DNA of 64,000 nt. Origin: Cavia porcellus (lineage: Eukaryota; Chordata; Mammalia; Rodentia; Caviidae). Within the stretch, counting starts at the first letter, position 1. Every line of letters begins with the position of its first letter. A model generated the notes under the pieces. It did not search any database. It worked only from the letters and a program-made list of their open reading frames with translations, and was not told the DNA's origin. The DNA is taken from the NCBI RefSeq assembly GCF_034190915.1, contig NW_026947484.1, positions 70,945,482 through 71,009,481 of the forward strand. The letters are read 5' to 3'. Positions 25,759 to 36,399 of this stretch are shown piece after piece. Position numbers and translations under genes: made by a program.

Positions 25759-26809
25759 ATGGGAAGAGGAAGCAACAAGAAAGGGTCCTCAGTCCCCAAT
25801 CCTGAGAACACTGATCCAGGAAAGGGAAACGCAAAGGAAGACAGAAAACATGCAATATCAGACACGGCACCAATAGACATAAAGTAATATCTCCAGAGCC
25901 TCATAGACAAGTTTAAAAATGAAGTATTTAACGAAATAAAGCAAAATATAAGTAGAATAGTTAGAGAAATGCTACGCACCACCCAAGAAAGAAAAGATAG
26001 TGGAATGGAAGAACAGAAAAAAAAGGGGAAAATTGTTTGATGGAGAAAATAGAGAAAACATAGGAAACGTGAAGCAGGTTCAAAGAGATTACCTAGGAAG
26101 CTAAAAACTCTATCAAAAGCTGGCATAACAGCTTGAAAGAAACTAAGGTAGATTATCTGAATTGTAGGGCAGATTTGTAATTTGGGAGCATGAAATGAAA
26201 GACTTAAAAATAACAAGAAAACAAACAGCAATAATACAAAGGCTAGAAGACGATAGGATCTATAACTTAAGAATTAAGAACATAAAAGAAGAAGTAGGGA
26301 CACAAACAAATGGACTACAAAAGCTATTAACAGAAATAATTCAAGAGAATTTCCCTAATTTAGCAAAAGGTAAAGATACTCAGATGTATGAGGCATACAG
26401 GACCCCAGCCACCTACAACCCAAACAGAGCTACACCCAGGCATATAATAATCAAAATTCCAGAAATACAATATAAGAACAGAATATTAAAAGCTGTCAGA
26501 GACAAGAAACAGATCACTTACAAGGGAACACCTACCAGAATTACAGCAGACTTCTTGGCACGAACCATCAAATCACGAAGATCATGAGGCAGAATAATTC
26601 AAGCTTTGAAAGACAATAACCTCCAGCCAAGATTGATATATCCTTCACAACTGTCCCTAGAAATTAGTGGAGAAACAAGGTGCTTCCAGGATAAAGAGGA
26701 ACTAGGGGAATTTGCAACCACCAATTCAACTCTACAGAGAATACTGCAGGATATTTTAAAAAAGGAAAATACCAAGACTTCAGAAACAGTGGCAGAGAGG
26801 CCACAATGA
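25759..26809 (+). pseudogene. L1/HAL1 ORF1 (RNA-binding protein), broken
   Basis: ORF1p forms coiled-coil trimers and coats LINE RNA. The start is set at ATG 25759 (MGRGSNKKG, a basic N-terminus). An in-frame TAA stands at 25885-25887, after which the frame reads on to TGA at 26038-26040, just after an A-rich run. The C-terminal half is in another frame: 26195-26587 shows ENFPNL, PRHIIIK, YKGTP and TADF, the RRM/C-terminal domain signature. A TGA at 26585-26587 then interrupts it, and the same frame continues at 26606-26809 with LQPRLIYP and EFATT. Several disablements mean it cannot make the protein. Confidence 0.85.
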
Positions 26810-26935
26810 ATGGAGCAGAAAGTGAAATGAAGACAAACTGAAAACAAACGACAGAAAAAGAGCTCAACAGAAATGAGGCAGAGAAGATTGGATGGTAGGA
26901 ACAGATATTTTGGAGAAAACAAGACATTATAATAG

Positions 26936-27790
26936 CTAGTGCTGATTTAATATCATCTTGCTTTGAAGTCCCATCAAGCTTTTATTCTTCTGTCTCCATC
27001 GGTCTTAACAGGTTGTATCTTATTGGGTTTTATTATATGAGATAATATAAGCAAAAACTTTTATAGACAAGGAGATTATACAAAAACCGTTGTTCATTTT
27101 CTGGTAGTTGGTTCTAAATACCCTGTAATACTGTCCTTCTCTTGAATGGTTTTACATTGTCTTGATATGTTGGTGCTACAGTATACGAAGTTATACTCAA
27201 CGATTTCAAGGAAAGAGACATTATGATAACTACTTTTATGTCGGAATGTCTTGTGGTGAAACTCTATTTTGCTTAAATGGTTATGCTTTGACCTGTGCTG
27301 TTTGGTTTTTATGCCCTCTTATATATCAGTCTCCTTTTTTTAATTATTAACTTTTTTCTTTTTTTCTTTTTAATTAAGGAAAAAAATTTTAAAAGCAGGA
27401 TATATTATTATAGTAACCCACTTTGATTTTCTATTAACTTGATTTGAAACCCTGTATAGCCCTCACCATTTTGCTTCAACTGATTTTCCTCTATTCTGCT
27501 TTGCTTGATAGTACCAAGTTCAAAAGTATAGGCAACAACTGTAAAGACAATAAGATTCATTATGACGCCCATTCCAGTTGACTATTGTCTTCTTTTAAAG
27601 CCCTGTAATGTCTCCAATGTTTTGGTTTTATTCTTTACTGTTTTGTTCAGTTTTATTATAACTGATGATATAGGCAATTCTTTTTAAGATAGCAAGAGGC
27701 AGTATGATAACCATTGTTGATCACCTAGTGGTTTTTTTTACATTATCTATTATGTTCATCTTTTGATTTGACTGACTCTGTTCTGTTATG
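26936..27790 (+). repeat. degenerate tandem units in the half-L1 3' region
   Basis: A motif like GTATAGGCAA...GACAA...ATTATGATAAC...TTG recurs at about 27041, 27181, 27524 and 27665. The first pair and the last pair are both about 140 bp apart. Downstream of units one and three the sequences also match (TTCTAAATACCCTGTAAT at 27112 versus TTTTAAAGCCCTGTAAT at about 27594; TTTTATTATA precedes units one and four). The middle interval, about 344 bp, holds a T/A-rich insertion at 27330-27400. Confidence 0.6.
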
Positions 27791-28059
27791 TCACATTTGG
27801 TTTTACTTTCTTCAAAAAAAAGTAATAAGAACTGTGGGAGTAATAAAACCCAAAATGTGTAATTGTCATTATACAAAAGAAAGGAAAAGAAAGTGCTCTA
27901 AAAAATATAACCATATATATATTTAAATGTATAAGATAGATAACCATATTACTGAGTTTTGTTGGATCATTGAACAAAACTGTTTCCAGTCTCATTGTTT
28001 GAAAATCTACTTTATATGCTTTAATTTTGTAACTTGAACAACTATTTCTAAGATAACCG

Positions 28060-28165
28060 TATGTAATCTATTAACTAGTGATTTCTTATTGTTTATTTTT
28101 TCTGAAATTCTGTATAACTTGTACCCTATTTGTTTTTTTTTCTTTTTCTCCCTAATAAAAAAGAA
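28060..28165 (+). repeat. 3' terminal tail of the half-L1 (copy 1)
   Basis: The block around ctattaactagtgatttctt, then ctgaaattctgtataactt, a T-rich run and ctaataaaaaagaaat forms the element's end. The same succession is found at 44015-44105 and 50469-50710, which defines the family's 3' terminus. Confidence 0.7.
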
Positions 28166-29100
28166 ATATGCATTAATTGGAATATCAAAAAGAGAGGGAA
28201 TAGAATGAGAGAAATACTGTAAAAATGATTATTGAGCAATATCTTGGCATAAGGCCACCAAACTGTAGAGCCAGGAAGTTTAGAGTACATCGGCAGGATA
28301 AATACCCAAAACAATACACATAAACGCATAATATTCAACCTTTAGAAAAACAAATATAAAAAGCAATCTTGGCAGAATCATTGGTTAAAGAGCATTTGCA
28401 ATGAAGCCTATATATAAGCTTAAGAATCACAGCAAGCATCTCCTGTAAAACCATCCATACAAGAGAATGGAATGAAATCTACAAAGTGCTGAAAGATTGT
28501 AGCTGTGAATTCAACATTCAGCTGAGTTAATCTTCAAATGTGAATAAATATTTTCTCAGAGAAACAAAAACTATACAAATTCTCAGCCAGACAACTTGTC
28601 CTGAAAGATTTATTTAAATAAAAAATTTTGGCTTTCCTTGACCAGACACTTACATTTATATAAAGAAATAGGAGGAGAGAGCTAAGGAGGAATACATGAA
28701 ATTATTTTTTAAACATTTCTCTGACTGATCCTAGAGATCAATTATCTAAATCAGTTATCGAGTTGAGCAATAATAGCAATATTTTGGAAGTTATATAACC
28801 CACAGTAAGTAAATTAGCAATGCCACAGAAAAAGAGAAATTTGTATACCATGTTGCCATGTGTTTACACTATGCATAAAATAGTTCATTGTTATTTTAAA
28901 ATGTACTTGAACAATTCTAAATGATGACTCTAAAACCTAGGAAAATCTCTTTGCAATTTAGTTTTTTTTAAAGGTATAAATGTGGCCCTGAAAAGGAAAT
29001 AAAATAGTGACATAAAACATCCATAAGCTTATAACGATATAAAATTTCAGTATTCAAATAAACTGATGACTGGGAAGCTCCTTTTAAGAAAAATTTTTAA
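28166..29100 (+). mobile_element. old HAL1/L1 ORF1-type relic, right part
   Basis: Continues the relic that is interrupted at about 25020. It shows decayed ORF1 C-terminal coding (about 28450-28600; translated, EWNEIYKVLKD is visible) and then a HAL1-like 3' region (aatagcaatattttggaagt at about 28773). Many stops and indels. Confidence 0.55.
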
Positions 29101-31985
29101 ATTAGTAAGTGTAGAGTGAATAAGAGAAACAGAAAACCACCACTAGAACACCATAGTATTAATCACTCTCATGAAAATCCATTGATGAATGCTAAAACTT
29201 GTTGGCAAACAATAAGAGGACACATATTTAACATCATTTTATCTTATAAAATCTTTCTTAAAACAGCATTTACAAAGAACAAATCTTAACTCTACAGTAG
29301 GTAAACCTGCACACACCATCTTAGTTTAGTGGTGAAAATGTACATACTGGTAACGACACATAATGATTCTTCGTTCCCAATGTGATGTGTTAAGAGTACA
29401 TATTGTGTTGGTGGTCTCTTCCCGAACATGCAAATCTTGAAGTGTATGGTGAGAAACACAATGAGACCCCAAATTAAGGTATGTCCTACAAAATACCTCA
29501 CTGGTACTAAAATATATAATCAGTCATAAACTCAAAGAGAAAAGGAGGTTCATTTATACATTATAGGACATGACAAAGTCACAACAAACAAAATCTGAGG
29601 GTGACTTTGAGTAGACTCCAAAGCAAACCTTGAGCATTAGCAGAAAAACTGGTGTTATCTGAATAAAATCTGTAGTTGAATTAATAGTGTTGCCAACTTT
29701 AAGGTTTTCCTGTACATGATAGTAACATAGGGAAAGCTTCTCTATCTTTTCAGTGACAGTATACAAAAATAAAATGAAATGCACCCTTGTTTCTTTCCTG
29801 ACATGTCCACAGCATGCCAGCTACCATGTCCTGAACACTGATTTATTCACTTAAAATGTATCCTAGAAAAGTTTTCATTGAGGTTGTCCCTGTTCAGTCT
29901 CACAATTGTACTCCAGAGTTCCATTCTTAGGTGACTCTAATCCTTGGTTAATGCAAATAATGTCTTGCAAACTGTTTTGTACACTATGCATAAGATATCA
30001 CACATGGGCATGTGTTTATGTGGGATAGACCTCTAGAATTAGGGCTCCTGAATCAAAAAGAAAATACTGCTATAATTATAGTAGATGTTTCCACCTCCTT
30101 TTGCACAACAGTAGGATCATTATTTGCTACTATCAACAATGTAGTAAGTACCCCTTTCCCACAGCTTCACTTTGGGGCTCTTAAAGTTTTCAAAGCGCTC
30201 TCCTAGTATGCATTATTTTTATTAATTTTCTCACGGCATGATGATATTATCATCACTCCTACAAAAGAAAAACTTCAATTCCAAAGAGACTATGTCTTCT
30301 TCAGACAATGCAAATCAGGCACTGCTTCACATAAGCAAACAGGAGAGACCCTTAACCTTGTACACGGTTCTCTCTCATGCTTAATAAACAGAATCGATTC
30401 CATTTAGTATTAAATAATCCTTCTATTTTATTTTTATTCTTATTTATTTCTGTTTTTAATTTCAAAATCTGTGCTAGTTAGTTCAGCTTGAATGGGACTT
30501 AGAGTAAAATCATCACAAAATTTAGAATCCAGGATTTGAAACAGACAAATTGAAAACAGGCTTAGAACTGTAGACGGTGGCCTCCGCTGGCCAGGCTCTT
30601 GCTGGCAGAGTGAATTAGCGAGCTTCAAAGATCATGGTAACATCCTGCTTTTGTGAGCTGATTGCTGGTGTTAGTTTCTATTTATGTTTTGTGCATCTTT
30701 TTTCTTATCCACATTATATTTCACAGTTTTAATAGAAGTATATCACACATTAAGTCCCTATCTGGTGGTTTCAGTGAATGGCAGTCTGTGTTCATGTTCT
30801 TCCCTGCAACAAAGCCTTGAGATGATAATTACACTGAAAATACTAAAGCATGCAAGAGATAGAATTTTTTAAAATGTTCAAGCCACGTATCAAATTCAAT
30901 TTCAGTTGACTGTATGATGGTATAAGAAAGTGGACTATTGGTTTAATCCAGATGAATGATACAGTGATCTGGGCACTTCCACTCCTCTTAGAGACCGCAA
31001 ACATGCTCAAAGTTCAGTCTTGACTAGGTCATTGAAAGCAGACTTTGAAAATGAAATAGATACTTGTAGCCCAGACAGAGTGCTTTGGCCCCTACATTGC
31101 TATGTGCACCTGCTCTGACTTAGGGAGTGTTCTCTGAGTGTTGTCCAGCGAGGCGACCTGGGCCCTTCACTTGTGCAGAGGCAGCAGCCACCTTCTCTTT
31201 CATTTCACGTCTTTAAAAACCCCTTGGCTCCCTCGCTGCTTTGGTCCTACATTGACTCCAAAGCCTCAGATCATTCTCTATGCATTGCCCTGACTCTACA
31301 TGAAAAAGACTCCACTCGCACAGACTTTAAAAAGTAAAGCTCTAAATACCCCAAAGACATTGCAGATATCTTTGATAACGTGTTCATTTTATGATTTAGT
31401 AAGAATATCCTGGTACATTATTTTGGGGGGAACAATGGAGGATAAAGATTAAAACATTGTATGCCACTGTACAGTAAGAATACTCTCAAAGGAGCAGAGA
31501 CTCACTCTCCTGGGGGGAGTATGTTCTATTAGGTACCAAAGTAGAAATTACCTTTAACTTGATGAAATATTAATCATGCTTTAGATACAAGTTTAAAAGA
31601 AGTTATACAAAATTTTTACAGCTCCATCTCCAGAAATTAAAGTTAAGTTTGAAGCTTCTCTTCTTAAAAACTTTACTAAATTTTCATTTAATACTTTAAA
31701 CAATGTTGTAGTTTGTTTTCAAATACATTTTAATCCATTACAATAATATAAGCTATATCAGAGAAATCACTGTACTCATTTAATATGTGCAATTTTAAGC
31801 TCGTTCTCTGCATTTGTATTGTTAGGCATTGAAAATGTAAAAAAAAAAGTTTGTAATTATTGCATAAATGTTTAAATAGAACTATTAGATTTCCTGATAA
31901 GAGAACACAGATATCCAAGATTCTTCTTTGTACTTCCTGGTTCTCCCTGTTTTGTTTATTTTTCCCCAGGTTGTGTTTTTAATGG
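29101..31985. other. repeat-poor, no gene seen
   Basis: No transposon recognised and no coding region supported; frames are at most 76 codons. A GC-richer segment at about 30960-31260 could be conserved DNA or an old LTR. I cannot decide. Confidence 0.35.
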
Positions 31986-31990
31986 TTGGA

Positions 31991-32021
31991 GGGGTGGGGA
32001 GAAGAGGGGAAGTGGAGGGGG
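31991..32021 (+). other. potential G-quadruplex
   Basis: Four runs of at least four G on the plus strand separated by loops of 1, 6 and 7 bases, which fits the canonical G3+N1-7 pattern. Another run of five G lies at about 32038-32042. Confidence 0.6.
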
Positions 32022-32099
32022 AGAGATGTGTGTATGAGGGGGAGACTTCATTGTACAGAATGGTCATTAACTGTGATGCAAACGCCAATGTTTCCATGG

Positions 32100-32650
32100 A
32101 AACCACTGTCCACTACAGAATACACTAGAGCAATTTTTGAACCATTTGTCCATTTGATTAATTATGTCTTTGTGCTGAAGGCAGCTTGGCTTGATTGTCT
32201 CATCATGTATTAGAGAAGCTCCTGCTCTAACAAATGGGCCTATTGTTTTGAACGTATTCATCTTGGTGCATCCCTGCGAGCTGATAGACATTTCAACAAA
32301 ATGACTGTCCCTTAATGAGCTGCAGCCTGTCAGAATTGTTTAGGGCTTCACACGACGCACAGCCCATGGTCATGACAGCCTCAGTTATTATGACAATGAG
32401 TAGGATGTCTATAAAAGAGCCCATATAAATACAATGACCCTCGCTTTGATATCACATCGTTGCTTTTTAATTATCAAACCGATGTATATTATGGTTATAA
32501 AACATGCTTTAATTTTGCTTCAACATAAGCTATGGACTTTTCTGACAAACTGAATTAACATGACCATCAAATCATAAAGAATGAAACATTTTGCATAATC
32601 TGATGCAATTTTTCTCAGTCCCTATCTGAAAATATTATTAATAAAATTAT
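32100..32650. promoter_or_regulatory. candidate conserved non-coding element (enhancer-like)
   Basis: Repeat-free with mixed composition. It carries several homeodomain-type TTAATTA/TAATTA strings (about 32157, 32467), TGACAG/CTGTCA TALE-type sites (about 32328, 32374) and an ATTGTT SOX-type string (about 32242). These short motifs are common by chance. The call rests on their density in a repeat-poor interval and is an inference. Confidence 0.3.
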
Positions 32651-33039
32651 GAGAAAGGGCTAGTGGGAATAAAGCCAACATTTGTATTATAGTTTGAAGA
32701 TATCCATGGTAAGTTTCTAGCACTCTAAACCAGTGCAAGCTAATTTAATTTGAGCATCCCCCCAAAGGAAAACATTTCTAAATAACAAAACAAAAATTTA
32801 AAAATACTTGCGGAGCAACTCATAACATTTAAACATGATCAAATATAACACATTTCTAGCACTCTCATCACACATGAAATGGTGAGATAATGACCTTCTC
32901 TCAGAGTGGAACAGTTACCTGTTGATTGCCCATGAAGATGGGAGTACTCTGCCCAAAATCAAAGCATCTTTCACAGGGATTAGTGTCCGATGCATTGTGT
33001 TCTATCCACAGTGAGTTGTACTAATTCTAAAAAAAAAAA

Positions 33040-33470
33040 AAAATGAGAACATATTGGCAATTTTTATTCCATGTTTTCTCAGGGCAAGAGCAAGTTCTCC
33101 CTTTAAGCAGTTAGACACACTTTCTAAGAGAGACGGCGTGACAGTCCAGCCAGAGTCAATGCTCCTAAACACCTCTTCGCTAAAAGTTAATTATGAGACT
33201 CAAAAAGAGCTCCCTGTGTGTTTTTAAACTGTGTATTTCAGTTTTGCTTCTCTAGATCTTTCATGCAGAAGGCAGTCATCGAACACCACTGTGTATGGTA
33301 TGTGTTTTAACTATGTCTCCATACAAAAATCAATGGTTAAGTTCTGTCTCTAAAAATCACAGATGGAAATCGCTACTCTGTAGCTACCAACAGCACACTT
33401 AATCAGTTAATAACTGGAGATTAAACTTAATTCAGATTAATTTGTATTAGTATAGAGTTTCTAAATCAAT
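33040..33470. promoter_or_regulatory. second candidate conserved non-coding stretch
   Basis: Lies in the same repeat-poor interval, with GC-mixed unique sequence and homeodomain-like TTAATTA at about 33187 and several TTAAT strings at 33400-33450. Evidence is compositional only. Confidence 0.22.
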
Positions 33471-33569
33471 TGCTTTCATATTAATTTACATGTTGTCTAG
33501 ACATGACATCATGTTGATTCTTTGTGCGGTTCAACTACTAATTACAGACTTTAAGGGTAACAGATGCAA

Positions 33570-33612
33570 TATATATATATACATATATATATTACATATA
33601 TATATATATGAT
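33570..33612. repeat. (TA)n-rich microsatellite
   Basis: Alternating TA blocks with ACATATATA interruptions; simple repeat. Confidence 0.9.
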
Positions 33613-34262
33613 AAGGCTAGAGTGGTAGATCAGTTTGCTTCAGGTCAGGAAAAAAAATTTAAGCTTGGTATAAAAATAGATATTAGAATCACACTTGAAT
33701 AAAAATAATGTGTTTATCATGGAAATGGTGTTTGATAAAGACAAGCAGAGATTTAATAGCAAGAGAAATTGTAGAAAAGCACAAAAATTGTAAAAAATGA
33801 CACTAAAGTCTCCAAAGTCAGCAAATAAGAAGCTGAAACCTTATTAAAATGATTGTAGTAGGCATCAGTGTAAATTTCTATCCACTGCTTTTAGAATCTA
33901 AACCTTACAACAGGACTGTTCTATGGAACACATTTATTTAATTCTGATAATTCATTTAATTTTAATAACTTTAAGACTTCTCAAAATTTAAGGCTTTTAA
34001 TTTCCTGAATGCTGTGGGGAATTGTGGTAAACACTGAAATAACAATAGTAAATAAGATACATTTCCTTCATTTCTTAAAAGATCATTCTCCACCCTAAAA
34101 TAACCTCACTGGTTTTATTCTCAGGTGGGGAAAACGGCATCTAACTTCATTTGTTTACTAGTTCATATATTTTCTTTAAAACTCAGGGTTTACTGTGGAA
34201 ACTCCACCATTAAATACTTTCTCCTTGTTTGGTTTATATTTTGAATTCAAAATGGGCAACGA

Positions 34263-34392
34263 AACTGGGCATGTTGGCTCATGCCTGTCATCCCAGTACT
34301 GGTTGGGCTTGGGGGGAGGTTGAGACAGAAGATGGCAGAGAGTTCAAAGCCAGCCTAGTCCAGCAAGAGATCCTGTTTAAAAAAAAAAAAAA
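34263..34392 (+). mobile_element. B1 SINE, sense
   Basis: Reads ctgggcatgttggctcatgc, cctgtcatcccagtactgg, a gaggttgagacagaagatgg block, ttcaaagccagcctagtcc, gagatcctgttt and a poly(A) tail at about 34380-34392. It lacks the internal 29-bp duplication seen in the longer B1 copies here. Confidence 0.88.
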
Positions 34393-35395
34393 TCTAATGG
34401 GGAGTTAATAACGATTTCATTTTAATTTCCCCAATTTTTTTCTAGAAAATGAGTTTTCTAATTTTCAAGATAAACGCTACTGAGACCAAGTTATGTATTA
34501 AGCATTTTACAACCCAATGTGTAGTTAGCATAATGTCTACTTTCTCTGCTCAGAAGCAGTATTCTTCCTGTTAACACAAGAAAATCACTGCAAAAGATAA
34601 AAAGACTTGATGCTATGTCAACGTGGCTCATGGGTCCATTATTCTTGGATTGTATGAAAAGATGAAATGATAATGGATACAAACATGTATTTCTGTTTCT
34701 GTAGTCTATATGAATTTCTCTACTACTAAAAAATGCTTAAAGTTTTATTCTTTGTGAAAGTATCTTTAAACACCAGTAAGCAGGAAGATAAGCATAATTC
34801 CACTTATAGAACTGCACACCAAGGATTATACTTATTACCTTAGCTTGTGAATAAATCTCTACTTGTAAGACTTTTCATACAAGTTTCATTTGCAAATTAG
34901 AACTTTTTTAAAATTAAGAAATTATTTTTGACTTAAATTTTAAATTTAAACTTGAAATATAGCGGAAGGAATATCTTCAGAAAAGTTCCTTAAATATCTA
35001 AATACACATATGTATACATATATCTCCAAAATACTTCATTAATGAAGAGAATTTTTAAAGATTCTAATATGATTTCAGTCATCAAGATAGCATTTTTCCA
35101 ATTATGTTGAACACAACCTAACACAAACACATATTTTTGTATGCCTTAGATAATTGATGTAGCATACTAATTGTTTCCCAGCTTGGGTTTACACTAATTC
35201 AATAGGCATATAAATTACAGCGAGGATTTAAATGGGATTTATAAATACATCCAAATCACACCAAGGATCTAAGTTGCTGACTAGATGCAAATGTGCAGTA
35301 AGTGAGAAAATGGACATTCCAGATATAGTAGAATAGTTTTCTATAAAATTATCTTTCTGTGCTTCAAGTGAAGACTTACTTTATTCATCCAGTGT

Positions 35396-35650
35396 TATGG
35401 TTCAAGTCTAAAATGTCCCTCCAAAGCCTCCTGTGTGCACAGGGAGGTTCCAGTAGGTCACCGGAGCACGGAGCTGTGTATGCATGAGTGGGGTCATCCC
35501 TGGAGAGTTCACAGATGAACGTGTGTCAGGAAGTGGGACCTCACAGAGGAAGTGATCACCTGATCACCAGCCATGTGCTTCACCACAGGAAAGCTGCGGA
35601 GTACAGCACACCTTTGAGTCACCCTGTGCTTACCTGATGCCATGAGAGCA
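35396..35650 (+). mobile_element. MaLR (ORR1/MT-like) LTR 5' part, sense
   Basis: Begins tgttatggttcaagtctaaa and continues with aatgtccctccaaagcctcc, ggtcaccggagcacggag-type sequence and gtgatcacctgatcacc, matching the 5' part of MaLR LTRs. The 3' part with a polyadenylation signal is missing or decayed. Confidence 0.6.
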
Positions 35651-36399
35651 GCTTTCTTTCCATGACAAATTAGGAAGCAGCACAATCTGACTTCATCCTA
35701 TTTAAATTCTCACAGTTTTATTTTATAACCACTCATTACGCTCACCAGCACCTACAGGGTATATAGTGATTGTCAACATCTGGTGGAATTTAAAACTGAT
35801 CAAACACAGGGCTGGATTTCAAAGGTTCCTAATTCCAGAAGATGGTAGTGCCTCTCCTTGGTCTTCTCACCGGGTGACCTTTCTATTCTTGCAAAGTTGC
35901 CTTTGAAAGGTCTCTGAGGTTTCTCCAGAGTCCATCTCCCTTCCTCCTGCTCCATTCCACCTCCCGGGAGCAGCTAGCTAGTTGGCCACCCTTTTGTGAA
36001 TTTAAACCAAGGAATATGTTTGGGGATTAACCCTGCACTATCCTAAATGTCCTGACACTGAAGGGATCTAAACACCTTCTCTTAGAACTCCAAAGCGTAT
36101 AGTGTCACTCTTTCTATTCAAACAGAGTTGAATATGGTAGGACCACAACAGGCAAAGCTGAGGAAACTCTGATAGGCTGATCTTTTACTTAAACATTCAT
36201 GCCAGGCTCTCAAAAATCCACAGGGACAAGACCAATAAGATGGTAATAAACCGTTCATTCTGAGGCAAATTTGAGATGTCTTAGAATTCCTGTGTGGACA
36301 ATCCAGTCATCAGCAAGGAGAGGCAACAGCAGCTCAGGCTTGCTTTGTTCTGATTCTCAGGGGAAAATCTTCATTCTTTCTCTCAAGATGACAGAACTT
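35651..36399. other. no gene seen
   Basis: Mixed-composition unique-looking DNA; nothing recognisable. Confidence 0.35.

Larger units (their letters stand above)
25021..28165 (+). mobile_element. half-L1 (ORF1-only LINE, HAL1-like), near full length
   Basis: The order is: a GC-richer 5'UTR-like region (about 25021-25758), an ORF1 start at 25759 and recognisable ORF1 C-terminal domain to 26809, then about 1.3 kb of AT-rich 3' sequence ending in an A-rich tail near 28150-28165. There is no ORF2 sequence. Both flanks belong to one older ORF1-type relic, so the missing ORF2 is not simply truncation at the window or contig edge. HAL1 (half-L1) elements with this layout are known in mammals; whether this family is named is unknown to me. 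Exact ends are uncertain by tens of bases. Confidence 0.6.

Noticed and set aside
25671..26231. 186-codon minus-strand frame opposite the half-L1
   Set aside because: It runs antisense to L1-type ORF1 sequence, is very rich in Phe, Leu and Ser as expected from the complement of A-rich coding DNA, and has no recognised domain.
26936..27790. CRISPR-like spaced repeats
   Set aside because: Units are long, degenerate and inside a LINE-type element in a mammalian genome; no identical short repeats with unique spacers.
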